A stretch of 18,987 nt of DNA from RGIG4576 sp964536025 (GTDB taxonomy: Bacteria; Bacteroidota; Bacteroidia; Bacteroidales; Muribaculaceae). Location of the stretch: assembly GCA_964536025.1 (NCBI GenBank), contig CAZHXA010000036.1, positions 1 through 18,987 of the forward strand, written 5' to 3'. Below the pieces are notes generated by a model. It worked only from the letters and a program-made list of their open reading frames with translations. It had not been told where the DNA came from and did no database searches. A program made the position numbers and the translations under genes. Positions 7,609-15,246 of the stretch are shown in pieces; position 1 is the stretch's first letter, and each line of letters begins with the position of its first letter.

Positions 7609-8079
7609 TTATTCAGCTGCAGGAGTTTCAGCTGCAGGAGCAGCTTCTTCAGCCTTCTTTGCTTTGCTACGACGTGTGCGAGTTGCTTTCTTAGCGTCTT
7701 TAGCAGTTTTAAGCATGTTTTCGTTGTAGTCAACAAGCTCAATAAAGCAAGTTTTTGCATTATCGCCAAGACGATTACCAAGCTTCAAGATACGAGTGTA
7801 TCCACCCGGACGGTCAGCAATTTTTTGTGAAATATTTTGGAATAGTTCAGTTACAGCTTCCTTGTTTTGCAAGTAACTGAAAACTACACGACGGTTGGCT
7901 GTATCGTCAGTCTTAGCACGATTGATAAGCGGTTCTGCATAGATACGCAAAGCCTTTGCTTTAGCTAAAGTAGTGACAATTCTCTTGTGCATGATAAGAG
8001 AGATAGTCATATTAGCCAAAAGTGCATCGCGGTGAGATTTGGTACGGCCCAAGTGATTGAATTTCTTATTATGTCTCAT
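7609..8079 (-). CDS. rplQ: 50S ribosomal protein L17
   Basis: L17 is a large-subunit protein near the tunnel exit. The core opens MRHNKKFNHLGRTKSHRDAL, diagnostic for L17, and continues through the LAKAKALRIYAEPLI region (about 39-53) to ILKLGNRLGDNAKTCFIELV at about 96-115. The 156 residues exceed the 127 of E. coli; the extra length is a tail of Lys/Arg followed by Ala/Glu/Pro (KKAEEAAPAAETPAAE), probably disordered. It is the last gene of the operon, 5 bases after rpoA, a placement conserved across bacteria, and is followed by a strong terminator. Confidence 0.97.
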   Translation of the reverse strand: MRHNKKFNHLGRTKSHRDALLANMTISLIMHKRIVTTLAKAKALRIYAEPLINRAKTDDTANRRVVFSYLQNKEAVTELFQNISQKIADRPGGYTRILKLGNRLGDNAKTCFIELVDYNENMLKTAKDAKKATRTRRSKAKKAEEAAPAAETPAAE

Positions 8080-8084
8080 CGTTA

Positions 8085-9077
8085 TTACTCTTTATCTAAT
8101 TTATACTTTGAAATATCCATCCCGAATGATAAATTCAGGTTAGCAAGTAACTCGTCAAGTTCTGTCAAAGACTTCTTACCGAAGTTACGGAACTTCAACA
8201 AGTCGGTTTTGTTGAATACTACCAATTCGCCTAAAGTTTCAACTTCAGCCGACTTCAAGCAGTTTAAGGCACGCACTGAAAGGTCCATATCAACCAATTT
8301 AGTCTTCAAAAGTTGACGCATGTGCAATACTTCTTCATCAAATTCTTCGTTACCTTCGTTTTCGGTTGTTTCCATAGCGATTTTTTCATCAGAGAACAAC
8401 ATGAAGTGATGAATAAGTATCTTAGCGGCTTCTTTTAAAGCATCTTTTGGAAGGATAGAGCCATCGGTAGTGATTTCAAGTATAAGTTTCTCGTAGTCAG
8501 TCTTCTGCTCTACGCGATAGTTCTCAATAGCATATTTTACGTTGACAATCGGAGTGTAAATCGTATCGATAGCAATAACATCGATTGCATCGTTAGGATT
8601 TTGGTTCTCGTCAGCAGGAACGTAACCACGTCCTTTATTGATAGTCAACTCAAGATTGAAACCAGCGCTTGGATCCAAATGACATATTACCAAGTCAGGG
8701 TTTAATACTTCAAATCCTGTTAATACTTTGCTAATGTCACCGGCTCTGAACACATCCTGACCCGAAACTTTCACTGTTGCTTTTTCGGTTTCGGTATCTT
8801 CAACAACTCTTTTCAAGCGTACTTTCTTCAAGTTCAAGATGATGTTGGTTACATCTTCTTTTACGCCCGGAATTGTAGCAAACTCATGCTTTACGCCATC
8901 TATACGGATTGAACATATTGCAAAACCTTCAAGCGAAGAAAGCAATATGCGACGCAAGGCATTACCAATTGTGACACCGTAACCCGGCTCCAATGGTCGG
9001 AATTCGAATTTTCCGTAGAAATTATCGGCTTCCAACATTAACACCTTATCGGGTTTCTGAAATGCTAATATAGCCAT
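8085..9077 (-). CDS. rpoA: DNA-directed RNA polymerase subunit alpha
   Basis: The alpha dimer nucleates assembly of RNA polymerase and its C-terminal domain contacts UP elements and activators. The 330 residues (E. coli 329) show the N-terminal dimerisation domain at about 1-235, with the characteristic EPGYGVTIGNALRRILLSSL at 30-49, and an acidic linker (ENEGNEEFDEEV). The C-terminal domain at about 255-320 has DLSVRALNCLK, carrying the DNA-binding Arg269 and Asn272 that correspond to E. coli Arg265 and Asn268, and FRNFGKKSL of the helix-hairpin-helix. It is intact. It lies between rpsD (15 bases) and rplQ (5 bases), the classical alpha-operon order. Confidence 0.98.
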   Translation of the reverse strand: MAILAFQKPDKVLMLEADNFYGKFEFRPLEPGYGVTIGNALRRILLSSLEGFAICSIRIDGVKHEFATIPGVKEDVTNIILNLKKVRLKRVVEDTETEKATVKVSGQDVFRAGDISKVLTGFEVLNPDLVICHLDPSAGFNLELTINKGRGYVPADENQNPNDAIDVIAIDTIYTPIVNVKYAIENYRVEQKTDYEKLILEITTDGSILPKDALKEAAKILIHHFMLFSDEKIAMETTENEGNEEFDEEVLHMRQLLKTKLVDMDLSVRALNCLKSAEVETLGELVVFNKTDLLKFRNFGKKSLTELDELLANLNLSFGMDISKYKLDKE

Positions 9078-9092
9078 GGATCTTAATTAATT

Positions 9093-9701
9093 TTATTGTT
9101 TAGAATACAATTCGACGATCAACTGTTCCTTGATATTTTCAGGAATATCTTCTCTTTGAGGAAGGTGAAGCAATTTACCACCCTTAACACTTTCTTCCCA
9201 CTCTATCCAAGGATACTTGCTGTGGTTGAAACCAGCCAATGAGTCTTCGATGACTTCCAAAGACTTAGATTTTTCACGTACTGCAATAACTTCACCCGGC
9301 TTAACTGAATAAGAAGGGATATTTACAACACCGCCATTAACTGTAATGTGGCGGTGAAGAACCAACTGACGAGCAGCTGCACGAGTGCGAGCAATACCCA
9401 AACGATAAACTACGTTATCAAGACGGCATTCCAATAATTGTAGCAACAATTCACCTGTTACACCTTCTTTACGAGCAGCTTTGTTGAATAGGTTACGGAA
9501 TTGCTTTTCAAGTACACCATAAGTGTATTTAGCTTTTTGCTTTTCCTTCAATTGAGTTCCATATTCAGAAAGCTTTCTTCTTTTGTTGTTACCGTGCTGT
9601 CCCGGTGGGTAGTTTCTTTTAGCAAGAACTTTATCTTCACCGAAAATTGGCTCACCAAATTTGCGAGCGATTTTTGATTTAGGTCCGGTATATCTAGCCA
9701 T
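9093..9701 (-). CDS. rpsD: 30S ribosomal protein S4
   Basis: S4 is a primary 16S rRNA binder that starts small-subunit assembly. In E. coli it also represses its own operon and acts in rRNA antitermination. The 202 residues begin MARYTGPKSKIARKFGEPIF, with no N-terminal cysteine cluster, so this is the zinc-independent form. YPPGQHGNNKRRKLSEYG (about 31-48) and YGVLEKQFRNLF follow. The S4 RNA-binding domain is at about 92-150 (CRLDNVVYRLGIARTRAAARQ), and the end is the conserved LIVELYSKQ. It is unusual in standing 130 bases after rpsK, in a spacer that can form competing hairpins; autoregulation there is an inference only. Confidence 0.97.
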   Translation of the reverse strand: MARYTGPKSKIARKFGEPIFGEDKVLAKRNYPPGQHGNNKRRKLSEYGTQLKEKQKAKYTYGVLEKQFRNLFNKAARKEGVTGELLLQLLECRLDNVVYRLGIARTRAAARQLVLHRHITVNGGVVNIPSYSVKPGEVIAVREKSKSLEVIEDSLAGFNHSKYPWIEWEESVKGGKLLHLPQREDIPENIKEQLIVELYSKQ

Positions 9702-9731
9702 TTTTTCTTTTAATAGTTAAAGTTGATGAAT

Positions 9732-9776
9732 CCTCGAAGTGCAGCCGCGATTGCAGAGAGGTTAATAATATGCAAT
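9732..9776 (-). promoter_or_regulatory. Possible alternative hairpins in the rpsK-rpsD spacer
   Basis: On the transcribed strand, ATTGCA (9776-9771) can pair with TGCAAT (9755-9750). Alternatively TGCA within 9755-9752 can pair with TGCA at 9743-9740, inside an outer CCTC/GAGG stem (9761-9758 with 9735-9732). The two folds share bases and exclude one another, as in regulatory leaders. The stems are short, so this is suggestive only. Confidence 0.35.
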
Positions 9777-9831
9777 CCATTCACTACTCAGACTCGTAAT
9801 AATTAATTTAAGAGTTTCTCTTGATTAAAAA

Positions 9832-10221
9832 TTAAACTCTTCTTCTCTTAGGAGGACGACATCCGTTATGTGGAAGTGGAGTTACATCGACGATTTCTAC
9901 TACTTCGATGCCTGCACCGTGAACAGCACGGATTGCAGATTCACGACCATTTCCAGGTCCCTTTACATAAGCCTTAACTTTTCTCAAGCCAAGGTCAAAT
10001 GCTACCTTAGCACAATCTTCTGCCGCCATTTGAGCTGCATAAGGAGTATTCTTTTTAGAACCTCTAAAGCCCATTTTACCGGCACTTGACCATGAGATAA
10101 CTTGACCCTCACCATTAGCAAGGCACACAATAATGTTGTTGAAAGAAGAATGTACATGTAATTGACCGATTCCGTCAACTTTTACATTGCGCTTCTTTGC
10201 TGCGACTGTCTTTTTTGCCAT
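9832..10221 (-). CDS. rpsK: 30S ribosomal protein S11
   Basis: S11 sits on the small-subunit platform beside S6, S18 and the 690 loop and helps hold mRNA upstream of the P site. The 129 residues match E. coli length. Signatures are GIGQLHVHSSFNNIIV (about 17-32), SWSSAGKMGFRGSKKNTPYA (44-63) and the nearly invariant C-terminus DVTPLPHNGCRPPKRRRV. It is 9 bases after rpsM and followed by the large 130-base gap to rpsD. A short AAGAG/CTCTT hairpin lies just after its stop (9810-9822), without a U-tract. Confidence 0.97.
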   Translation of the reverse strand: MAKKTVAAKKRNVKVDGIGQLHVHSSFNNIIVCLANGEGQVISWSSAGKMGFRGSKKNTPYAAQMAAEDCAKVAFDLGLRKVKAYVKGPGNGRESAIRAVHGAGIEVVEIVDVTPLPHNGCRPPKRRRV

Positions 10222-10230
10222 ACTTAATTA

Positions 10231-10611
10231 TTATTTAGTAGCTTTCTTTTTGTTAGCAACTGTTTTCTTACGTCCCTTACGAGTACGAGCATTATTCTTA
10301 GTGCTCTGACCTCTTACAGGAAGACCAATACGGTGACGAATACCACGGTAGCAACCAATGTCCATCAAACGTTTGATGTTCATTTGGATTTCGCTACGCA
10401 AATCACCTTCTACTTTGTAATTTTCACCGATAACCTCACGCACTTTAGCAGCTTGTGCATCAGTCCAGTCCATTACTTTAATGTTCACGTCAATTCCAGC
10501 TTTTTCTAGAATTGTCTTAGCAGCGCTACGGCCGATACCGTAGATGTAAGTCAAGGCTATTTCACCTCTCTTGTTTTGGGGTAGGTCTACACCAACTATT
10601 CTTACAGCCAT
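10231..10611 (-). CDS. rpsM: 30S ribosomal protein S13
   Basis: S13 lies in the head of the 30S subunit, contacts P-site tRNA through its basic tail and forms bridges to L5 of the 50S. The 126 residues begin MAVRIVGVDLPQNKRGEIAL, carry the helix-hairpin-helix segment YIYGIGRSAAKTIL (about 23-36) and end with the signature GCYRGIRHRIGLPVRGQ followed by TKNNARTRKGRKK. The last residues are a Lys/Ala tail slightly longer than in E. coli (118). It lies 39 bases after rpmJ and 9 before rpsK. Confidence 0.97.
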   Translation of the reverse strand: MAVRIVGVDLPQNKRGEIALTYIYGIGRSAAKTILEKAGIDVNIKVMDWTDAQAAKVREVIGENYKVEGDLRSEIQMNIKRLMDIGCYRGIRHRIGLPVRGQSTKNNARTRKGRKKTVANKKKATK

Positions 10612-10650
10612 ATTGTTATTAAATATTTATTTCGCAAATAATAATAAATA

Positions 10651-10767
10651 TTATCCTTGACGTTGTTTATACTTAGGATTTTTTTTGTTAATCACATACA
10701 AGCGACCTTTGCGTCTTACGATTTTGCATTCCGGGGTACGCTTTTTAATTGATGCTCTTACTTTCAT
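10651..10767 (-). CDS. rpmJ: 50S ribosomal protein L36, zinc-independent form
   Basis: A 38-residue protein, MKVRASIKKRTPECKIVRRK and then GRLYVINKKNPKYKQRQG, read directly from the minus strand between infA and rpsM. L36 binds 23S rRNA near the L7/L12 stalk base. The zinc ligands of the E. coli type (Cys11, Cys14, Cys27, His33) appear here as Thr11, Cys14, Asn27 and Tyr33, so it cannot hold the zinc ribbon and is the C-minus type. Start ATG at 10767 is 12 bases after infA; the stop is TAA. The placement infA-rpmJ-rpsM is the conserved one. Confidence 0.96.
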   Translation of the reverse strand: MKVRASIKKRTPECKIVRRKGRLYVINKKNPKYKQRQG

Positions 10768-10779
10768 ATTCTTAATTTT

Positions 10780-10998
10780 TTATTTATATCTAAAAGCAAT
10801 TCTTCCTTTGGTTAAATCGTAAGGAGACATTTCTACTTTAACTTTGTCACCTGGTAGAATCTTTATATAGTGCATTCTCATTTTACCTGAGATGTGAGCG
10901 GTTATTTCGTGACCGTTCTCAAGTTCTACTCTAAACATCGCGTTAGACAATGCTTCCACGATTACTCCATCTTGTTCAATAGCGGTTTGTTTTGCCAT
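10780..10998 (-). CDS. infA: Translation initiation factor IF-1
   Basis: IF-1 binds the ribosomal A site during initiation and works with IF-2 and IF-3. The 72 residues match the family exactly. The single S1-like OB domain is visible: DGVIVEALSNAMFRVELENG, then HEITAHISGKMRMHYIKIL, GDKVKVEMSPYDLTKGRI and the terminal FRYK. The N-terminal MAKQTAIEQDG is typical. It lies 9 bases after map and 12 before rpmJ, so it is co-transcribed with the ribosomal genes it serves. Confidence 0.97.
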   Translation of the reverse strand: MAKQTAIEQDGVIVEALSNAMFRVELENGHEITAHISGKMRMHYIKILPGDKVKVEMSPYDLTKGRIAFRYK

Positions 10999-11007
10999 AT
11001 TATCTAA

Positions 11008-11790
11008 TTATATTGCTTTATCTCCAAGTACTTCTTCTATATAGTCGAAAGATGAAAGAATATCAGCTTTACCATTATGTATTGCTATTGCATGTTCAAA
11101 ATGAGCAGATGGTTTACGGTCCCTTGTTCGGCAAGTCCATCCGTCACGTTCAAAGACCACATTTTTGCTTCCCATGTTAATCATTGGTTCTATGCATATA
11201 GTCAAGCCGTTTTTAATAAGCGAGCCTGTTCCGCGTCGACCAAAGTTAGGAACTTCAGGGTCTTCGTGACATTTTTTACCTATTCCGTGTCCGGTAAGGT
11301 CACGCACCACCGAGTAACCACGCTTTTCACAATACTCTTGTATGGCATTTCCAATATCTCCTATTCGGTTTCCTTCAACAGCTTTTTCGATTCCTACATA
11401 AAGCGATTCTTTTGTAGTTTTCAATAAAGCTTTAACTTCGGGAGCAACTTCTCCTACACAAAAGGTATAAGCAGAATCTCCGTTGAAACCGTCTTTTATA
11501 GCACCACAATCTACCGATACTATATCTCCTTCTTGCAATGCATAATTTGAAGGTATTCCATGCACTACATTTTCGTTTACAGAAATGCAAAGTGTATTAG
11601 GAAATCCATATAGTCCTAAGAAGCCGGGAACTGCACCTTGCGAGCGAATATATTCTTCCGCTATTTGGTCAAGTTTGAGAGTTGTCACACCCGGCTTTAC
11701 CCATTTGGCAACTTCACCAAGAGTGCGAGCCACAATAAGATTGGCTTCGCGTAACAACTCTATTTGTTCCTCTGTCTTAAGATAAATCAT
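11008..11790 (-). CDS. map: Methionine aminopeptidase, type I
   Basis: Removes the initiator methionine from nascent proteins as they leave the ribosome. It is a cytosolic two-metal enzyme of family M24A. At 260 residues it is close to E. coli (264). All catalytic positions are visible: His77 (NVVHGIPS), Asp94 (VDCGAI) and Asp105 (NGDSAYTF) as metal ligands, His168 (TGHGIG), His175, Glu201 (CIEPMIN) and Glu232 (AHFEHAIAIH). It is type I by its lack of the type II insertion, and it has no N-terminal zinc-finger extension. It lies 12 bases after secY; adk, which often separates these genes in other phyla, is absent. Confidence 0.97.
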   Translation of the reverse strand: MIYLKTEEQIELLREANLIVARTLGEVAKWVKPGVTTLKLDQIAEEYIRSQGAVPGFLGLYGFPNTLCISVNENVVHGIPSNYALQEGDIVSVDCGAIKDGFNGDSAYTFCVGEVAPEVKALLKTTKESLYVGIEKAVEGNRIGDIGNAIQEYCEKRGYSVVRDLTGHGIGKKCHEDPEVPNFGRRGTGSLIKNGLTICIEPMINMGSKNVVFERDGWTCRTRDRKPSAHFEHAIAIHNGKADILSSFDYIEEVLGDKAI

Positions 11791-11802
11791 CTTTAAACAA
11801 TA

Positions 11803-13134
11803 TTAATAACCGCTTCCGGTTGTACGTCCTTTTAGTTTACCACTTTTCATCAATCCATCATAGTGGTGCATCATCAAGTGGCTTTCAATTTGTTGTAGTG
11901 TATCAAGCACTACACCTACCATGATAAGAAGTGATGTACCTCCAAAGAATTGAGCAAAGTTTTGATTTACTCCGCACACATTAGCAAAAGCCGGCAAAAT
12001 TGCCACTACTCCAAGGAATAAAGCTCCCGGTAATGTTATACGAGACATAATTGAATCAAGATATTCCTCAGTTTTTTTACCTGGTTTAACACCTGGTATA
12101 AAACCATTGTTACGTTTCATATCTTCAGCCATCTGTGCAGGACGCACTGTGATAGCAGTGTAGAAATATGTAAACGCCACAATCATCACAAAATAAATAG
12201 CGTTGTACCAGAATCCGTGCATATCGGTCAATGTTCTTGTTAGAGAACTTTGATTAGAACCGAATCCAGCAAGGGCAACCGGTATGAACATAATTGCTTG
12301 TGCAAAAATGATTGGCATTACATTGGCAGCATTCACTTTCAATGGAATATATTGACGAGCACCACCATATTGCTTGTTACCAATAATACGCTTTGCATAT
12401 TGTACAGGCACTTTACGAGTTCCTTGAACTAATAATATAGCACCTGCAATAACAGCAAAAAGCATTACGATTTCAACCAAGAACATTACAAGACCACCTT
12501 GAGCTGTTGTTAAACGGCTTGTGAATTCTTGCACGATAGCTCCAGGGAAACGAGCAATAATACCTACCAAGATTATTAATGAGATACCATTTCCCAAACC
12601 TTTATCTGTTATCTTTTCACCAAGCCACATGATAAACATACTACCTGCGGCAAGAATGATAGCAAGATAAATAGTTGTCCAAATGCCGAAATTAGCAGTA
12701 CCTCCGGCAGAATTAACTTGCACTTGCAAGTTAACAAGATAAGCCGGACCTTGCAAAAGCAATATCAAAACAGTTAAATAGCGTGTGTATTGATTAATTT
12801 TCATACGACCACTTTCGCCTTCACGTTGCATTTTTTGGAATTGTGGTAAAACCATTCCTAGCAACTGAATAACGATTGAAGCAGTGATGTATGGCATAAT
12901 ACCCAACGCAAAGATAGATGCTTGAGAGAATGCACCTCCTGAGAACATATCAAGAAGTTGCATCAATCCGCCACTAGCAAAATTTCTCAATGCATCAATC
13001 TCACTTGGACTGATTCCCGGAAGAACCACATAACAACCGATTCGGTAAATAATTACCAAAAGAATTGTTACAGTGATTCGTTTCCGCAAATCCTCTATCT
13101 TCCAAATGTTTTTTATCGTTTCGATTAGTTTCAT
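11803..13134 (-). CDS. secY: Protein translocase subunit SecY
   Basis: The pore-forming subunit of the SecYEG channel in the inner membrane, exporting or inserting proteins with SecA or the ribosome. The 443 residues match E. coli length. The basic start IWKIEDLRKRI precedes the first membrane helix (TILLVIIYRIGCYVVLPG), and about ten hydrophobic segments follow. Signatures are MPYITASIVIQLLGMVLPQF, GLGNGISLIILVGI and the cytosolic loop YAKRIIGNKQYGGARQYIPL that contacts SecA and the ribosome. LPGALFLGVVAILP follows near the C-terminus. It lies 5 bases after rplO, the classical spc position. No truncation is seen. Confidence 0.98.
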   Translation of the reverse strand: MKLIETIKNIWKIEDLRKRITVTILLVIIYRIGCYVVLPGISPSEIDALRNFASGGLMQLLDMFSGGAFSQASIFALGIMPYITASIVIQLLGMVLPQFQKMQREGESGRMKINQYTRYLTVLILLLQGPAYLVNLQVQVNSAGGTANFGIWTTIYLAIILAAGSMFIMWLGEKITDKGLGNGISLIILVGIIARFPGAIVQEFTSRLTTAQGGLVMFLVEIVMLFAVIAGAILLVQGTRKVPVQYAKRIIGNKQYGGARQYIPLKVNAANVMPIIFAQAIMFIPVALAGFGSNQSSLTRTLTDMHGFWYNAIYFVMIVAFTYFYTAITVRPAQMAEDMKRNNGFIPGVKPGKKTEEYLDSIMSRITLPGALFLGVVAILPAFANVCGVNQNFAQFFGGTSLLIMVGVVLDTLQQIESHLMMHHYDGLMKSGKLKGRTTGSGY

Positions 13135-13139
13135 CGACT

Positions 13140-13586
13140 TTATTTTTTAAGGATAGTACCTCCGGCTGCTGTAATAGCTTCTTCGGCTTTCTTTGAGAAA
13201 GCGTCAGCTTCGATAGAAAGCTTAGCAGTCAATGCTCCGTTTCCAAGAACTTTAACCAACTTATTCTTACCTACCAATCCTGCAGCCATCATATCTGCTA
13301 CTGTGATTGTTTCTACATTGTTAGCTTCAGCATACTTTTGTAGGTCAACCAAGTTGATAGCTTTGTATTCAACACGATTTTTGTTCTTGAAACCAAACTT
13401 AGGAACGCGACGTTGAAGAGGCATTTGACCACCTTCAAAACCAATCTTAGTTTTGTAACCAGAACGAGATTTCGCACCTTTGTGACCACGTGTAGAAGTA
13501 CCACCTTTGCCAGAACCGGCACCACGACCTATTCTCTTACCCTTTTTATTAGAACCAAAAGCGGGTTGCAAATTACTTAAATCCAT
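13140..13586 (-). CDS. rplO: 50S ribosomal protein L15
   Basis: L15 is an assembly protein of the large subunit with a long basic N-terminal arm inserted in 23S rRNA. The 148 residues (E. coli 144) begin MDLSNLQPAFGSNKKGKRIG, then the Gly/Arg-rich arm RGAGSGKGGTSTRGHKGAKS and GFEGGQMPLQRRVPKFGF (about 49-66). The globular C-terminal part at about 80-148 includes MMAAGLVGKNKLVKVLGNG. It follows rpmD by 14 bases and precedes secY by 5. Confidence 0.97.
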   Translation of the reverse strand: MDLSNLQPAFGSNKKGKRIGRGAGSGKGGTSTRGHKGAKSRSGYKTKIGFEGGQMPLQRRVPKFGFKNKNRVEYKAINLVDLQKYAEANNVETITVADMMAAGLVGKNKLVKVLGNGALTAKLSIEADAFSKKAEEAITAAGGTILKK

Positions 13587-13600
13587 ATCAATAAAATATT

Positions 13601-13780
13601 TTAAGCGTTCTCAACTTCTACAAGGTGACGAACTTTGTTAATCATTCCAAGAATAGCAGGATTTTCTTCCTTAACTACTACTTGATTCAATTTTCTCAAT
13701 CCAAGAGCATCTAAAGTTCTCTTTTGTGTAGCAGCACACTTAATTCTGCTCTTTACTTGCTTTATCTTAATTGTAGCCAT
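13601..13780 (-). CDS. rpmD: 50S ribosomal protein L30
   Basis: Read directly from the minus strand between rpsE and rplO: 59 residues beginning MATIKIKQVKSRIKCAATQK and continuing RTLDALGLRKLNQVVVKEEN. The pattern of strand, basic turn, RTLxALGLRK helix and closing MINKVRHLVEVENA is that of bacterial L30 (E. coli 59). L30 binds 23S rRNA near the 5S region and is dispensable in some phyla. The start is ATG at 13780 and the stop TAA at 13601; both flanking gaps are 14 bases. Confidence 0.96.
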   Translation of the reverse strand: MATIKIKQVKSRIKCAATQKRTLDALGLRKLNQVVVKEENPAILGMINKVRHLVEVENA

Positions 13781-13794
13781 CTCGTAACAAATTT

Positions 13795-14313
13795 TTATCC
13801 GTTAAACACTTGTTCCAAAGAGATGCCGCGATTTTGAGCAACTGTAACCGGGCTTCTCAATTCACTCAATGCTGCAATTGTAGCCTTCACAAGGTTGTGA
13901 GGGTTAGAAGAACCCTTAGATTTTGCAAGTACGTCGGTGATACCAACACTTTCAAATACTGCACGCATCGCACCACCGGCCTTAACTCCGGTACCTTGAG
14001 ATGCAGGCTTCAACATTACACGAGAACCACCGAACTTAGCTTCTTGTCCGTGAGGAATTGTTCCCTTATGCATTGGCACCTTAATAAGATTCTTCTTAGC
14101 AGCTTCTACACCTTTAGCAATCGCTGTAGTTACTTCGTTTGCTTTACCAAGACCATATCCTACGATACCGTCTTCGTTACCTACTACTACGATAGCAGCA
14201 AATGTGAATGTACGACCACCCTTAGTTACTTTAGTAACACGGTTGATTGCTACCAAACGATCTTTAAGTTCTATATCGTTAGTCGATTTTACTCTATTAT
14301 TCTTATTTGCCAT
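13795..14313 (-). CDS. rpsE: 30S ribosomal protein S5
   Basis: S5 lies at the mRNA entry and near the decoding site, where it affects fidelity. The 172 residues show the N-terminal double-stranded-RNA-binding-like domain (ELKDRLVAINRVTKVTKGGR at about 16-35, then FAAIVVVGNEDGIVGYGLGK). The second domain carries HKGTIPHGQEAKFGGSRVML and the loop AGGAMRAVFESVGITDVLAK. SSNPHNLVKATIAAL follows. Basic residues in the KVTKGG loop, where spectinomycin resistance changes arise in other bacteria, look wild type. It lies 6 bases after rplR and 14 before rpmD. Confidence 0.97.
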   Translation of the reverse strand: MANKNNRVKSTNDIELKDRLVAINRVTKVTKGGRTFTFAAIVVVGNEDGIVGYGLGKANEVTTAIAKGVEAAKKNLIKVPMHKGTIPHGQEAKFGGSRVMLKPASQGTGVKAGGAMRAVFESVGITDVLAKSKGSSNPHNLVKATIAALSELRSPVTVAQNRGISLEQVFNG

Positions 14314-14319
14314 AATCTA

Positions 14320-14661
14320 TTAAAATTTAAGACCAGCCTTACGAGCTCCGTCTGCCAATGATTTTACTCTACCGTGGAACAAATAACCGTTACGGTCGAA
14401 AACAACGCTTTCAATACCGGCTTCAAGAGCTTTCTTTGCAACGATTTCACCTACCTTAGCGGCAATTTCAGATTTTGTTCCTTCTTCAATACCTTTAGAA
14501 GATGCAGATACCAATGTTTTACCTACTTTATCATCGATAAGTTGGACATAGATAGCTTTGTTACTTCTAAAAACACTCATACGAGGACGCACAGCGTTAC
14601 CAGACACTCTACCACGAATACGTGCTTTGATTTTATTTCTTCTTTGTATCTTAGTTACCAT
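14320..14661 (-). CDS. rplR: 50S ribosomal protein L18
   Basis: L18 binds 5S rRNA and, with L5 and L25-type proteins, anchors the central protuberance. The 113 residues are near the family norm (117). The basic N-terminus QRRNKIKARIRGRVSGNAVR is followed by PRMSVFRSNKAIYVQLIDD (about 26-44) and the Ala-rich helix of KSEIAAKVGEIVAKKALEAG. The end VVFDRNGYLFHGRVKSLADG and ARKAGLKF is the typical L18 C-terminus. It lies 13 bases after rplF and 6 before rpsE. Confidence 0.97.
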   Translation of the reverse strand: MVTKIQRRNKIKARIRGRVSGNAVRPRMSVFRSNKAIYVQLIDDKVGKTLVSASSKGIEEGTKSEIAAKVGEIVAKKALEAGIESVVFDRNGYLFHGRVKSLADGARKAGLKF

Positions 14662-14674
14662 GATTGTCTATTTA

Positions 14675-15232
14675 TTATTTGGCAGCTGCCGTTTTACCTG
14701 ACTTACGACGAATAACTTCGCCAACAAACTTGATACCTTTACCCTTATATGGTTCAGGCTTACGGAAAGTACGAATCTTAGCACATACTTGACCTAACAA
14801 TTGCTTGTCGATAGATTCAAGAGTAATAAGCGGATTCTTGTTTCTTTCTGTCTTTGCTTCAACCTTAACCTCAGGAGGTAGTTGAAGATATATAGCATGT
14901 GAATAACCTAATGCAAGTTCAAGTACTTGACCTGTTGATGTTGCACGGTAACCCACACCAACCAATTCCAATTCCTTCTTGTAACCTTCACTTACACCCA
15001 CAACCATGTTGTTTAACAAAGCACGATACAAACCATGTTGTGAACGATGTTCGATACCATCTGAAGGACGAGTAAGAACCAAGTGTCCTTCTTCTTCCTT
15101 AATTTTGATATCAGCGTGTACCTTTTGGGTCAAAGTACCCTTAGGTCCTTTTACGGTCACTACATTTTCATCACTTACTGTTACAGATACTCCAGCAGGT
15201 ATCACTATTGGCAATTTTCCTATTCTTGACAT
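14675..15232 (-). CDS. rplF: 50S ribosomal protein L6
   Basis: L6 lies at the base of the L7/L12 stalk near the sarcin-ricin loop. The open frame reaches back to 15262, but I place the start at ATG 15232 (185 residues): it gives the conserved MSRIGKLPIVIPAGVSV and is preceded by AGGAGG seven bases upstream, while the longer frame would overlap rpsH. Two homologous L6 domains are visible: VTVKGPKGTLTQKVH in the first (about 20-80), and VGVGYRATSTGQVLELALGY and later PEPYKGKGIKFVGEVIRRK in the second. It ends KSGKTAAAK. Confidence 0.96.
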   Translation of the reverse strand: MSRIGKLPIVIPAGVSVTVSDENVVTVKGPKGTLTQKVHADIKIKEEEGHLVLTRPSDGIEHRSQHGLYRALLNNMVVGVSEGYKKELELVGVGYRATSTGQVLELALGYSHAIYLQLPPEVKVEAKTERNKNPLITLESIDKQLLGQVCAKIRTFRKPEPYKGKGIKFVGEVIRRKSGKTAAAK

Positions 15233-15239
15233 ATCAATA

Positions 15240-15245
15240 CCTCCT
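15240..15245 (-). promoter_or_regulatory. Shine-Dalgarno sequence of rplF
   Basis: AGGAGG on the minus strand, seven bases before ATG 15232 and one base after the rpsH stop. It decides the start of rplF. It stands out because the other operon genes inspected show no such sequence, as usual in Bacteroidota. Confidence 0.75.
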
Positions 15246-15246
15246 A

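Noticed and set aside
9810..9822. AAGAG/CTCTT hairpin after rpsK as a terminator
   Set aside because: Only five strong pairs and no U-tract on the minus strand; the operon clearly continues into rpsD and rpoA.
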